Shown here piece after piece: positions 9,203 through 17,834 of a DNA stretch of 64,000 nucleotides (position 1 is its first letter; each line of letters starts with the position of its first letter). The stretch is from MKSF01 sp037190225 (GTDB taxonomy: Bacteria > Bacteroidota > Bacteroidia > Chitinophagales > Chitinophagaceae). A program made the translations under genes and the position numbers. The notes beneath the pieces were generated by a model. That model worked only from the letters and a program-made list of their open reading frames with translations. It was not told where the DNA came from and did no database searches. The stretch is taken from the NCBI GenBank assembly GCA_037190225.1, contig JBBCJL010000007.1, forward strand, positions 210,919 to 274,918, given 5' to 3'.

Positions 9203-9682
9203 ATGAAACTGAGAATAGGATACGGTATTGATTACCATCAGCTGGAGGACAATATTCCTTTCTGGATAGGCGGCATCCGGGTGCCGCATCATAAAGGCGC
9301 CAAAGGGCATTCAGATGCCGATGTGCTGCTGCATGCCATCTGTGACGCTATGCTGGGCGCCCTTGCCCTGGGAGACATCGGCGTGCATTTTCCCGATACC
9401 GATGCGGCCTATAAAGGGATAGACAGCAAGATATTGCTGCAGCGAACCTATGAGCTGGTAAGGGATAAAGGGTATCGTGTGAATAATATAGACAGCACGC
9501 TGATACTGGAGCGGCCTAAGATAAAGCCCCATATCACGGCTATGCAGGAAACGATAGCAGGTATTCTTAATATAGATACTGATGCTATTTCCATTAAGGC
9601 GACCACGGCGGAAAAAATGGGGTTTGTCGGCAGGCAGGAGGGCGTGGTAGCGCATGCCGTAACGCTGCTGGTGCGGGATTAG
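9203..9682 (+). CDS. ispF: 2-C-methyl-D-erythritol 2,4-cyclodiphosphate synthase
   Basis: A 159-residue enzyme of the MEP isoprenoid pathway. It cyclises CDP-methylerythritol 2-phosphate to the 2,4-cyclodiphosphate, releasing CMP. Metal ligands D10 and H12 are in IGYGIDYH, and the third histidine follows in the HSDADVLLHAICDAMLG block. The GDIGVHFPDTD and TAEKMGFVGRQEGVVAHAV blocks are also family signatures. The length is normal for the trimeric enzyme. It starts just after the porV terminator and stands as a single gene. Confidence 0.97.
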   Translation: MKLRIGYGIDYHQLEDNIPFWIGGIRVPHHKGAKGHSDADVLLHAICDAMLGALALGDIGVHFPDTDAAYKGIDSKILLQRTYELVRDKGYRVNNIDSTLILERPKIKPHITAMQETIAGILNIDTDAISIKATTAEKMGFVGRQEGVVAHAVTLLVRD

Positions 9683-9740
9683 CGGGCATTAAACTATTGA
9701 CGCCGGGAACAGTCATACCTTTACAGAAAAATATGGCCTT

Positions 9741-10505
9741 ATGAAACACAGGATTATTGTACTCCTGGGATTGCTGTTGGCAGCGGTCCCGGTATTCGCC
9801 CAAAAGCCGGTAAGCACTGTAAGGTTTACTACCTCCGAATTGCAGCCCATTACCGTTATTTTGAACGACAGGGATTTTAACAGGGTCGGGAGAAGCATTA
9901 CCTTTAAGGATATTCCCAGGAAAAGGCACCATGTGCAGATCTATGAAGTGGTGCAGGATAGCAGGACCGGTAATAAGCGCGGGATCAAATTATATAGCGG
10001 TAATATCAAGCTGGAGCCCGGCAAGCGGTATGAAGCCGTGCTGGATATGAAAAGCCGGAACCTGAGGGTAAGACCGGTCAGGGAATTTGCCGCCCTGCGC
10101 GGAGGCGAGCATACCAATGCGGGAAGACAGCCGGCTGTTCAGCCTTCCAGGTCCAGCTCCGGCCTGGCGCCGGTACCTGTGCAGTCTATAGATGATGAGA
10201 TCACGATACCTATGAGCTTTGAGGAGAATCTTGGTCCGAAGATGAAAGCGCTGAAAGCTGAGATGGATAAGCAGACACTGGATAAGGATAAGATGGAGGC
10301 AGCGCGTAAATTTATGAATAACAATGCAGTAAGCGCCTACGAGGCCAGGGCTATGCTCAGCTGGCTGCTGTTTGAAGATTCCAAGGTAGAGCTAGCTCAG
10401 CTGCTGAAAGATAAGGTTACGGATAAGCAGAACCTGGATATGCTGGCGGATGCTTTTTCCTTTGAGAGTAACAAGACCCGGTTTCTGGATGCGCTGAAGC
10501 AATAG
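9741..10505 (+). CDS. Exported DUF4476 protein
   Basis: A 254-residue protein with a signal peptide (MKHRIIVLLGLLLAAVPVFAQ). Residues ~25-115 form a beta-rich domain with TTSELQPITVILNDRDFN and a KDIPRKRHHVQIYEV strand pair. A low-complexity linker follows (~116-150). The C-terminal ~95 residues are helical and match DUF4476: MKALKAEMDKQTLDKDKMEAARKF, then a segment with MLSWLLFEDSKVELAQ and a final FSFESNKTRFLDAL. The family is common in Bacteroidota and its function is unknown; it probably acts in the periplasm. A terminator hairpin follows closely. Confidence 0.75.
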   Translation: MKHRIIVLLGLLLAAVPVFAQKPVSTVRFTTSELQPITVILNDRDFNRVGRSITFKDIPRKRHHVQIYEVVQDSRTGNKRGIKLYSGNIKLEPGKRYEAVLDMKSRNLRVRPVREFAALRGGEHTNAGRQPAVQPSRSSSGLAPVPVQSIDDEITIPMSFEENLGPKMKALKAEMDKQTLDKDKMEAARKFMNNNAVSAYEARAMLSWLLFEDSKVELAQLLKDKVTDKQNLDMLADAFSFESNKTRFLDALKQ

Positions 10506-10533
10506 TACATACATTATAAGATCTCCTGTAAGT

Positions 10534-10572
10534 TAAGCAAGCGGCAAGGTAACATACCCTGCCGCTTGCTTA
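10534..10572 (+). terminator. Terminator after the DUF4476 gene
   Basis: TAAGCAAGCGGCA pairs with TGCCGCTTGCTTA over 13 bp, with a 13-base loop. Confidence 0.75.
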
Positions 10573-10934
10573 TTCTGTTTGGTAGCTATCTTGCTTATTA
10601 CGGTCACGCTTCGCGGAGCAGTGTGCTCACAGAGGGCAGAGAACGCATTTTAGTACGGGCAGCAAGCCCGGTCACTCCTGACAGGGTGAGGGATATCTTA
10701 CCGGTTTGCAGCTTAATGACGGCTTTGTCTTGTATATATGTCAGCTTTATGGTTTTTTTACTTTTTAGATTAATATCAGCAGGAAAGCTTCCGGTCTCTT
10801 ATTGGATGGGTTGCTGGTGAAGAGCACGCAATAATGAAGAAAGCTGATTTGCAGTAAGTGGGCCGTTAAGAAAAGGCTTTGCGGGTTGTGGTAAATGAAA
10901 CGCCCGGTGAGGGAGCAGAATGGAGAGAAAGTGT
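10573..10934. other. Intergenic stretch with no supported gene
   Basis: About 360 bases lie between two terminator hairpins. An ORF on the + strand starting inside the first hairpin (10566-10820) has poor composition and no recognisable motif, so I do not call it. Confidence 0.5.
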
Positions 10935-10985
10935 CGAAAAGCTACAATGGCTGCCCAAAGAATGGGCAGCCATTGTAGCTTTTCG
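10935..10985 (-). terminator. Terminator of the 699-residue T9SS cargo gene
   Basis: A perfect 23-bp inverted repeat (CGAAAAGCTACAATGGCTGCCCA and its complement) with a 5-base loop, 30 bases beyond the stop codon of the minus-strand gene. Confidence 0.85.
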
Positions 10986-11014
10986 GTCATCCTGTTTTCC
11001 GGGAAGACCATATA

Positions 11015-13114
11015 TTACCTGGTCAGTGTGACGTCTCCTTTGAATTGGAAGGTCTGCCTGTCTACATTGGACATTTCGATCAGGTAGTAATATACTCCCG
11101 GGGCCGCAGCTTTCCCGTTGAGGTAGGTACCGTCCCAGCCTTTATCTATATTGGTGGTCTCGAATACCTTCATACCGTAGCGGTCGAATACCTGGAAGCT
11201 GTTCAGCTTTTCATATACGACCCCTTCTATTTTGAAGACATCGTTCAATCCGTCCCCGTTAGGGCTGAAAGCATTAGGGATCATTATTTTAGGCTCATAT
11301 GTGACCATTACTTTTACCGTTCCGCTATCCTTACAGCCAAATTCATCGAAAACAATAGCCGTGTAAACCGTTGTTTCTTTCGGCCATACGGTAATCGTTT
11401 CATTGCTGTAATCCCGGATGCTTCTTGTAGGGTTCCATATCCAGATCTTGGCATTTTCTCCTTTTGCGGTCAATTGTATGGAATCGCCATATTGCATGAT
11501 CGTGTCATTGGAGAGTTCCGTGATCCTGAACGGCGGCATTATGGTAATAGTGAATTCCTCTTCTTTCGTACAGTTGGCTACCGGTGTGGATACCCTTAAT
11601 ATTTTGGTATAGGTGCCCGGCTGATCAAAGAATTTGGAGTTCACATCGTAAGGATTGCCAAACCCGCTGGCAGGTATCCAGGTCGTTTTATAACCCGGGT
11701 TGTCCGGTGTAATGGAAGTAGCGAAGGTGATACTGTCAGTAAGGCAAATGATGAAGTCATCCGGTACTTTGACAACCGGGTAAGGCTCTACATTGGCAGT
11801 ATAGTATTTGGTCACCGGCGGACAGGTAGACGGCGCTCCTGCGTATTCCACCCTTATGCTGTACCGGGTGGTCAGCGTAGGCTGTGCGGTCACGGTGAGG
11901 CCGGAAGTGCCGGTCAGTAAATGTTCGGGTTCCCAGAAATGATCCAGTATAGGGTCCTTGGTAGCTGTTATGGTTATGGTCTCTCCGGGGCAAACGGTTA
12001 CCGGCGGAGAGGTGATAGCTACTTCCAGGGAATCCTTGATATTGACATTGATGGTACGTAATATGGCCTGGCCACCACCGAGGCATGGATTTTCCCCGAT
12101 CACCTCTATGATTAAGTCCCTGTCGCCTACAGACGGGCTTCTCAATAAAGGTATGATCTCCAGGTATTTGATGGAATCGTTGGCTGGGATGATAAAGTTG
12201 GTATCCAGGTACTGGAAGTCCAGCCCGTTCTGGGCATTACCGCTGAAGCGGAGGGTGAATACTGTATTTTCGTCAGTAGGAGTGATCTGGAATTTAACGT
12301 TCCCGCTGTAGCAGCCCCTGTACAGGTAGAAAGATGTATCATTACCGCCGCTTGGGGCCGCTGATCCCAGCTCGCAGGAGCCGAAATCGCTCGGGGAAGG
12401 TATGGTGCCGCCTGTTACCTGCGATACAAAAACCGTATCATTCCCTATGGCGCCGTAAAACAGGGCCGTATTGTTATGGTAATACAGGTCGTTGCAGACA
12501 ATGGCAAACCCGCCGCCGGCCGTGCTGGTGGGCGCTCCGGAGATGGCCCATTCTTGCAGCATATTGCCTGCAGGGTCGTATTTGCGCAGGTATTGTGGGC
12601 CGTTTAATTTTAAGATGTACCAGTTGCCATCCTTATCGCCTACAAGGTCATAAGGACCGCCGCCGCCAAAGCCGGCTACAGTAGTGAGCAGTGTACCGTT
12701 CCCCGTACCGTCATAAACATATACCTGGCCGGTGCCACCTACAAGGTTGTACATGTAGCCACCACCGCCACCAGGATTTACAGCGGCGGTATTTCCTACG
12801 TTGTGTCCCGTGTTCTGCCAGGCAGTACCGTCATAATACCAGTAGTTGTTACCCACACAGGTATAAAATGTTTTGTAACCGCCTGACGGTAAGTATTCGC
12901 TTACGGCAAGTCCGCCGCCGGGGTTATTGATCGTATTCAGGGCAGGATTGTTGGCACCGAATGGCTGCTGTGGATCCCAGTTATAGATAGAGCTCCCGCT
13001 GTGGATATACACAAAGCCGCCATTGTTTAAACAATCCGGCATCTGGGCATTGGCCAGTCCCGGCACGGCCAATGTTAATGCAGTTAAACAGTTCTTTAAA
13101 AATTTAGAGTACAT
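11015..13114 (-). CDS. Secreted protein with gliding-motility/type B T9SS sorting domain
   Basis: A 699-residue surface or secreted protein. The signal peptide (MYSKFLKNCLTALTLAVPGLANAQ) is followed by a Gly-rich region and repeated WYYDGTAWQ / GQVYVYDGTGNG stretches that suggest a beta-propeller-like domain. Ig-like repeats come next (SPPVTVCPGETITITATKDP; CLTDSITFATSITPDNPG). The C-terminus has the CHU_C signature: PNAFSPNGDGLNDVFKIEGV, FQVFDRYGMKVFET, GWDGTYLNGKAAAPGVYYYLI. This type B domain directs export by the T9SS whose PorU and PorV are encoded 3 kb away. The 5' end of the gene has been copied into the nearby pseudogene at 13275-13672. Confidence 0.88.
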   Translation of the reverse strand: MYSKFLKNCLTALTLAVPGLANAQMPDCLNNGGFVYIHSGSSIYNWDPQQPFGANNPALNTINNPGGGLAVSEYLPSGGYKTFYTCVGNNYWYYDGTAWQNTGHNVGNTAAVNPGGGGGYMYNLVGGTGQVYVYDGTGNGTLLTTVAGFGGGGPYDLVGDKDGNWYILKLNGPQYLRKYDPAGNMLQEWAISGAPTSTAGGGFAIVCNDLYYHNNTALFYGAIGNDTVFVSQVTGGTIPSPSDFGSCELGSAAPSGGNDTSFYLYRGCYSGNVKFQITPTDENTVFTLRFSGNAQNGLDFQYLDTNFIIPANDSIKYLEIIPLLRSPSVGDRDLIIEVIGENPCLGGGQAILRTINVNIKDSLEVAITSPPVTVCPGETITITATKDPILDHFWEPEHLLTGTSGLTVTAQPTLTTRYSIRVEYAGAPSTCPPVTKYYTANVEPYPVVKVPDDFIICLTDSITFATSITPDNPGYKTTWIPASGFGNPYDVNSKFFDQPGTYTKILRVSTPVANCTKEEEFTITIMPPFRITELSNDTIMQYGDSIQLTAKGENAKIWIWNPTRSIRDYSNETITVWPKETTVYTAIVFDEFGCKDSGTVKVMVTYEPKIMIPNAFSPNGDGLNDVFKIEGVVYEKLNSFQVFDRYGMKVFETTNIDKGWDGTYLNGKAAAPGVYYYLIEMSNVDRQTFQFKGDVTLTR

Positions 13115-13274
13115 ACCATTCGAATGTTTGTATAAAATTAATTATGCAATATATGGTATTTTAATGTTAATAGTTAAAATTTAGCATTGAATATTTTTTT
13201 GATTCTGGGAAAAATATTAAGGATAACCCCGCCCTGTCAGGGCATCCCGCCTGATCTGATCTGGATTACTTTAG

Positions 13275-13672
13275 CTATAATAAGGATCGGTCTTTTTCTA
13301 CAGCCAGGACCGTTCTTGCCTTAAGCTTCGGGGCAGCATTCATAACAGCAATGATCTGCTTTGTACTGGCAGCCGTATCAGCATGGATAACAATACTGGG
13401 CTCCGCACCCGGAGGCCGGGCCACCAGTTTTTTCTTCAGCCTCACAGAGCGCTGTATCGACAATGACCTGTCGGCCGGGATAGAATTGCTGGTTGCCGTC
13501 TATATAAACCGTGATGGAGTGTCCGTCTTTCGTGTCCGGATTTGTGAGCTGTATCGCGCCCGGGTTGGCATGGCTGCCGGTGTTCGAGCAATCCGGCATC
13601 CGGGCATTGGCCGGTCCCGGTAAGGCCAGTGCCAATGCGATCAGGCAGCTCTTTAAAAAAAATCAATGTTCA
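13275..13672 (-). pseudogene. Chimeric pseudogene: 5' end of the T9SS cargo gene joined to the exbD periplasmic domain
   Basis: Read on the minus strand, the first ~90 bases match the start of the neighbouring 699-residue gene (leader ending LALPGPANARMPDCSNTG against LAVPGLANAQMPDCLNNG). The sequence then switches to the periplasmic part of the exbD gene next door (ANPGAIQLTNP..SITVYIDGNQQFYPG against ANPDVIKLKNP..SITVSIDGNQQLYIG). At least two frameshifts are present. A run of eight T after the ATG puts the signal peptide out of frame, and a second shift follows DTALCEAEE, after which EPSIVIHADTAASTKQI and KARTVLAVEKD continue in another frame. It is a dead fusion of two adjacent genes. Confidence 0.8.
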
Positions 13673-13792
13673 TATGACCGGATGCTTAGGTAACCACCTG
13701 GCCGGACCCCTTATATATCAGGATAAATCCGGCAGAAGATCAGGACAGGAGCTTGAGGTGATTCCCGGAATCGGATACCTGTAGCTCGAAAA

Positions 13793-13825
13793 AATAATAC
13801 CGGGCCGGATATGCCTGGTATTATT
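13793..13825 (-). terminator. Terminator after exbD
   Basis: AATAATACC pairs with GGTATTATT, just beyond the exbD stop codon on the minus strand, and is followed by an A/T-rich tail. Confidence 0.6.
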
Positions 13826-13852
13826 TGAATTGCTTTGGATTACAGGAAGGGC

Positions 13853-14254
13853 TTATTCTTTTTCTACAGCCAGGACCGTTCTTACCTTCAGCTTCTGGGC
13901 AGCGCTCATCACAGCAACGATCTGCTTTGCATTGGCGGCCGTATCGGCATTGATAACGATGCTGGGCTCCGCGTCTGCAGGCTGGGCCGCCAGCTTTTCT
14001 TTCAGCGCCTCATAAAGCGCTGCGTCAGTAATGGTCTGCTGGCCGATATAGAGCTGCTGGTTGCCGTCTATGGAAACTGTTATGGATTGCTTGACCTTCG
14101 TGTCGCTCTGGGCCTTCGGGTTCTTAAGCTTGATCACATCGGGGTTAGCCAATGTGGCCACTATCAGAAAGAAGAACAGCAGGATGAATAATATATCGTT
14201 GAGGGCGTCCGAATGCACCCTTGTATGTCCTTTCGCCTGGGGTCTGATATTCAT
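13853..14254 (-). CDS. exbD: ExbD/TolR family biopolymer transport protein
   Basis: A 133-residue inner-membrane protein with one N-terminal membrane segment (about residues 17-36: ALNDILFILLFFFLIVATLA). The Asp in the ALNDILF motif is the proton-conducting residue of ExbD/TolR. The remainder is periplasmic (ITVSIDGNQQLYIG, EPSIVINADTAANAKQIVAVM). ExbD works with ExbB and TonB to energise outer-membrane transport or cell-envelope processes. No exbB lies beside it, so it is a stand-alone copy. Its periplasmic part was duplicated into the chimeric pseudogene just downstream. Confidence 0.88.
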   Translation of the reverse strand: MNIRPQAKGHTRVHSDALNDILFILLFFFLIVATLANPDVIKLKNPKAQSDTKVKQSITVSIDGNQQLYIGQQTITDAALYEALKEKLAAQPADAEPSIVINADTAANAKQIVAVMSAAQKLKVRTVLAVEKE

Positions 14255-14329
14255 AAGAATGGCTTTATAAATGTGAATGCTCTTGCTACAAAGATAGGCT
14301 GCTTTTACTATAAAAGTACAGGGAGCATT

Positions 14330-15100
14330 CTAATATTTCAGTGAAGTGCGCAGGTTGTAATGCTCAAGCGCGGCGGCGATCTCCGGGATAAGGCCGGGCT
14401 GCTTTTCGATCGCGTTGCCTACCACTACTACCTGTGCGCCCGCTTCCGCAGCACGCTGTACATCCGCCGCTGTACGCATACCGCCGCCGACAATAAGCGG
14501 GATGTCGATATTCCGGGATACTTTCGAGATCATATCCGGGCTGATCATTTGTTCGGCGCCGCTGCCCGCGTCCATATAAATGGTCTTCAGGCCCAGCAGC
14601 TCCCCGGCCCAGGCGGTGCATAAGGCGATGTCCGGCTTGTCATTGGGTATGGGCTGCGCGTTGCTGATATAGGAAACAGTAGTGGGCCGTCCCCCGTCTA
14701 TGACCATATAGCCTGTGGGGATCACTTCCAGGCTGGATTGCTTTATCCTGGGTGCCGCTATTACGTGCTGGCCTATAAGCAATTCGGGGTTCCTGCCCGA
14801 TATAAGGCTCAGGAAAAGCAGGCCGTCAGCGCTGGGCTCCACCTGTGAGGGGTGCCCGGGAAATAATACAACAGGAATATTGCTGACGGATTTGAATGCC
14901 TGTATCAACGTACCGATATGGTCAGACACTACAAGGCTGCCTCCCAGGAATACCAGGGCCACACCGGCCTCGTTGCAGGTAGCCGCGATCTTCTGAATAC
15001 CGCTGGCTGTAACATTATCGGGGTCTATCAGCACCGCAAAACCACAGGTGTTTTGAAGTTTGTAATGATTCAGTATATGATATATGGTGTTGATTTGCAT
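14330..15100 (-). CDS. Geranylgeranylglyceryl phosphate synthase family protein (PcrB-like)
   Basis: A 256-residue TIM-barrel prenyltransferase. The family joins a polyprenyl diphosphate to sn-glycerol 1-phosphate, making the ether lipid core known from archaea and found in some Bacteroidota. Visible blocks are AVLIDPDNVTASGI (metal site), VFLGGSLVVSDHI, PVVLFPGHPSQVEPSADGLL, TIYMDAGSGAEQMI, and the phosphate-binding PLIVGGGMRTAADV with VVVVGNAIEKQPG. The length fits the larger group II enzymes. Chain-length preference cannot be read here. It is a single gene, downstream of mscL on the same strand. Confidence 0.9.
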   Translation of the reverse strand: MQINTIYHILNHYKLQNTCGFAVLIDPDNVTASGIQKIAATCNEAGVALVFLGGSLVVSDHIGTLIQAFKSVSNIPVVLFPGHPSQVEPSADGLLFLSLISGRNPELLIGQHVIAAPRIKQSSLEVIPTGYMVIDGGRPTTVSYISNAQPIPNDKPDIALCTAWAGELLGLKTIYMDAGSGAEQMISPDMISKVSRNIDIPLIVGGGMRTAADVQRAAEAGAQVVVVGNAIEKQPGLIPEIAAALEHYNLRTSLKY

Positions 15101-15174
15101 AGCCAGATAACAAATTATCCTTACTGCAAAGATATGCAGTAAGGATAAATATGGTGTAAAGATACGGAATTATA

Positions 15175-15564
15175 TTATGCTTTCTTTTTTAATTCATCCC
15201 TAATTTCCGCCAGCAGCTGCTCTGTAGGAGTGGGGCCCGCGGGAGCCGCCGGTGCTTCCGGCTCACTTTTCTTCATTTTGTTGATAGCCTTGATGACCAG
15301 GAACAGCACAAACGCTATAATGATGAAAGACAGGGTAGTGGACAGGAAATTTCCGTACTTGATAGCCGTACCGGGCACGGTCAGCTGGGAAAGGTTTTCT
15401 GCATTGATAGCTTTCAGTGCAGGGCTCAGGATGGCAGGGGTAATGATATCATCAACCAGGGACGAAACAATTTTACCAAAAGCGCTACCGATCACCACAC
15501 CTATAGCCAGGTCGATAACATTGCCCTTTATGGCAAATTCTTTGAATTCTTTTAAAAAGCCCAT
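15175..15564 (-). CDS. mscL: Large-conductance mechanosensitive channel MscL
   Basis: About 129 residues. The channel starts MGFLKEFKEFAIKGNVIDLAIGVVIGSAFGKIVSSLVDDIITP, a classic MscL first helix with the Gly/Ala pore constriction. It is followed by a periplasmic loop, a second membrane helix (FLSTTLSFIIIAFVLFLVIKAINKM) and a charged cytoplasmic tail. I choose the internal ATG at 15564 because upstream codons to 15594 (MFLVNQNIF) are not part of the family. It opens under membrane tension to release solutes in hypo-osmotic shock. Confidence 0.95.
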   Translation of the reverse strand: MGFLKEFKEFAIKGNVIDLAIGVVIGSAFGKIVSSLVDDIITPAILSPALKAINAENLSQLTVPGTAIKYGNFLSTTLSFIIIAFVLFLVIKAINKMKKSEPEAPAAPAGPTPTEQLLAEIRDELKKKA

Positions 15565-15668
15565 ATTAAAAATATTTTGGTTAACCAGAAACAAAAATAA
15601 CCGTTTCTTTTAATCCCCAAAATATTTTTTGAATAATACTTGTACTTTTATGCTTAAAAGACCAAATA

Positions 15669-16385
15669 ATGACAAAGCTGTCTGTTAATATCAATAAGAT
15701 CGCTACACTGCGGAACAGCAGGGGAGGGAACAGGCCGGATCTGCTGCAGGTGGCCCGGGATTGTGAAAGATTCGGGGCAGATGGCATAACGGTGCACCCG
15801 CGCCCTGATGAGCGGCATATACGGTACCGGGACGTGTATGACCTGGCCGGGATATTGTCCACGGAATTCAATATTGAAGGCAACCCGCAGGAACAGAAAT
15901 TTATAGACCTGGTGCTGGATGTCTGCCCGGCCCAGGTGACACTGGTGCCGGATATGATAGGGCAGCTGACCTCCAATCATGGCTGGGATACTATAAGGGA
16001 ACAGGCTTACCTGAAAGAGATGATCGCTGTTTTTAAGGCGAAAGGTATCAGGGTGTCCATATTCGTGGACCCGGATGAAAATATGGTGGCCGCCGCGGGA
16101 GATTGCGGCACGGATAGGGTAGAGCTGTACACGGAAGTATATGCCAGAGGCTATAGTGCTGACCGGGAGCAGGCGGTAGCCGCATATGTGAAAGCGGCGC
16201 AGGCGGCGTTGGCAGCCGGCCTGGGTCTGAATGCCGGCCATGACCTGGATATGGATAATCTCCGCTATTTTAAGGCCTGCATTCCGCAGCTCCTGGAAGT
16301 ATCAATAGGACATGCCCTCATCAGCGATGCCCTGTACTTCGGGCTGCATAATACCATCCAGCTCTATAAGCGGCAGCTGGTATAA
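15669..16385 (+). CDS. pdxJ: Pyridoxine 5'-phosphate synthase
   Basis: A 238-residue TIM-barrel enzyme making pyridoxine 5'-phosphate from 3-amino-2-oxopropyl phosphate and deoxyxylulose 5-phosphate, the last ring-forming step of DXP-dependent vitamin B6 synthesis. Signature stretches are LSVNINKIATLRNSRGG, GADGITVHPRPDERHIR, EFNIEGNP, and GLNAGHDLDMDNL with the phosphate-binding residues. The length is normal. It is a single gene, divergent from mscL and convergent with comF. Confidence 0.97.
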   Translation: MTKLSVNINKIATLRNSRGGNRPDLLQVARDCERFGADGITVHPRPDERHIRYRDVYDLAGILSTEFNIEGNPQEQKFIDLVLDVCPAQVTLVPDMIGQLTSNHGWDTIREQAYLKEMIAVFKAKGIRVSIFVDPDENMVAAAGDCGTDRVELYTEVYARGYSADREQAVAAYVKAAQAALAAGLGLNAGHDLDMDNLRYFKACIPQLLEVSIGHALISDALYFGLHNTIQLYKRQLV

Positions 16386-16388
16386 GGA

Positions 16389-17066
16389 TCATATCTTTAC
16401 GGCCAGGCTACCCACGCTGATAAGACATTCACCGGATGATCCCGCCAGGGTATTGGCGCAGATATCCAGCGTGGCGCCGGTAGTGATCACATCATCTACC
16501 AGCAGGATATGCGCCCCGGGAGGCGGTGCCGCTGCTACGCTGAATGCTCCCAGGATATTCTCAATCCTTTCCTGCCTGTTTTTGGAGGTCTGGCTTTCAG
16601 TGTGCCTTATGCGCCTGATAATATCTTCCCTTACGGGTATCTGCAATACTTTGCCGAGACCCTGGGCCAGCAGGGCTGACTGGTTGTATCCTCTTTTGTA
16701 TTGCTTGGCGGCCGCCAGCGGGACCGGTATGATGAGATCAAAAGGAACTTTTGGCTGCAGTCGCATCAGCTCTTCTCCCCACATGCGGCCCATATGCACT
16801 GCCAGCCTTTTCCTGTTCCTGTATTTTATCTGGTGCAGCAGGGCCTGAACGATCCTGCTGTTCTCAAAATACAGCAGCGCGTGGCCGTAAGTAAGGGGAA
16901 GCCTGCCGGCAAGTTTGTCTATGACCACATTGTGCTCCAGGTCCATGCGCGTATAGGATAGAGCATGGAAGCAATGGTTGCACAGATGCTGCTCGCGGGC
17001 GGTCATCATCCTGTGACAAACAGCGCAGCAGTGCGGGAATAGCATATGTAAGATACTGTTCAGCAA
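16389..17066 (-). CDS. ComF family phosphoribosyltransferase-like protein
   Basis: A 225-residue protein. The N-terminus carries a four-cysteine zinc-binding knuckle (PHCCAVCHRM...HLCNHCFHAL). The C-terminal half is a PRTase fold with IPVPLAAAKQYKRGYNQS and the PRPP-binding loop HILLVDDVITTGATLD. ComF-type proteins assist uptake or processing of transforming DNA in competent bacteria, though many species carry them without known competence. The gene ends 4 bases beyond the convergent pdxJ stop codon. Confidence 0.9.
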   Translation of the reverse strand: MLNSILHMLFPHCCAVCHRMMTAREQHLCNHCFHALSYTRMDLEHNVVIDKLAGRLPLTYGHALLYFENSRIVQALLHQIKYRNRKRLAVHMGRMWGEELMRLQPKVPFDLIIPVPLAAAKQYKRGYNQSALLAQGLGKVLQIPVREDIIRRIRHTESQTSKNRQERIENILGAFSVAAAPPPGAHILLVDDVITTGATLDICANTLAGSSGECLISVGSLAVKI

Positions 17067-17157
17067 TGATCCGGTGATTTTGGGGTCAATGATCCTGTGC
17101 TATACGGTATATCTGCTTTTTTCCGGTACTAGCGTTTCACCGGGGAGAAAGATAAAA

Positions 17158-17189
17158 AAGAGTATGAAGCCTTAATGCCTCATACTCTT
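17158..17189 (-). terminator. Terminator after the 17.2 kb outer-membrane gene
   Basis: AAGAGTATGAAGC / GCCTCATACTCTT with one mismatch, 11 bases beyond the stop codon of the minus-strand gene. Confidence 0.7.
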
Positions 17190-17199
17190 ACGGTGGTAT

Positions 17200-17781
17200 T
17201 TAAAAGCGGTATCCTAAAATGAATTTAAATTGTCCCATCACGTTGATCCCTTCAGTGCGGGAAGTGCCGTTATTGTAGGAGTAGCTGTTGATATAGCGTA
17301 AGCCCATACCTGCATTGAGCTGCATGGAGAAGTTCCGGGTCACGTTTATAAGGAAGTAGTTATTGACCATAAGTCCCATCCTGAAATTGGTATAATCCAC
17401 ATAGCGCTGGTTCTGGGGCTGCCATTGCCATTCGCTGCCTGAGCCGTAGCCTAATACCAGGTTGGGACCGATCCCATAGTTGAATTTCCGCATACCGGCG
17501 GGATAAAAGATCATACCCGGGCTGATATAGCTGTAAATATTTATTTCATTATCGTTATTGGGGTCGGCATAAATTATATCCAGGGGCAGCACGAACGCGA
17601 TCTTCTGCTCGTTATCCAGCAGCACTTCATAATTGAAGCCGATACCTATGCCTCTGTCTATAATAGATGCGGGTGTAAAGGTGATGAGGTTATTGCCGTA
17701 ACCGGATGACTGTGCTTTCGACTGGGCAAACAGGGAGGCACTCAATAGTAATCCCAGGCCGCTTAAGATCATTTTTTTCAT
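17200..17781 (-). CDS. Small outer-membrane beta-barrel protein
   Basis: About 193 residues from the ATG at 17781, which begins a clear signal peptide (MKKMILSGLGLLLSASLFAQ); the longer frame to 17838 adds an implausible N-terminus. The mature part has alternating strands (GIGIGFNYEVLLDNEQKIAFVL, FRMGLMVNNYFLINVT, GMGLRYINSY) and ends in GQFKFILGYRF, a C-terminal aromatic suitable for barrel insertion. It resembles the generic outer-membrane beta-barrel family of Bacteroidota. Substrate or role is unknown. Confidence 0.7.
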   Translation of the reverse strand: MKKMILSGLGLLLSASLFAQSKAQSSGYGNNLITFTPASIIDRGIGIGFNYEVLLDNEQKIAFVLPLDIIYADPNNDNEINIYSYISPGMIFYPAGMRKFNYGIGPNLVLGYGSGSEWQWQPQNQRYVDYTNFRMGLMVNNYFLINVTRNFSMQLNAGMGLRYINSYSYNNGTSRTEGINVMGQFKFILGYRF

Positions 17782-17834
17782 ATAAAAATTTATAATAATA
17801 AAAAATTGTTTCCTGTAATAAATATAATAGCCGG

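Noticed and set aside
10566..10820. An 84-codon + strand frame between two terminators
   Set aside because: It starts inside a terminator stem, with no promoter-like box and no recognisable domain.
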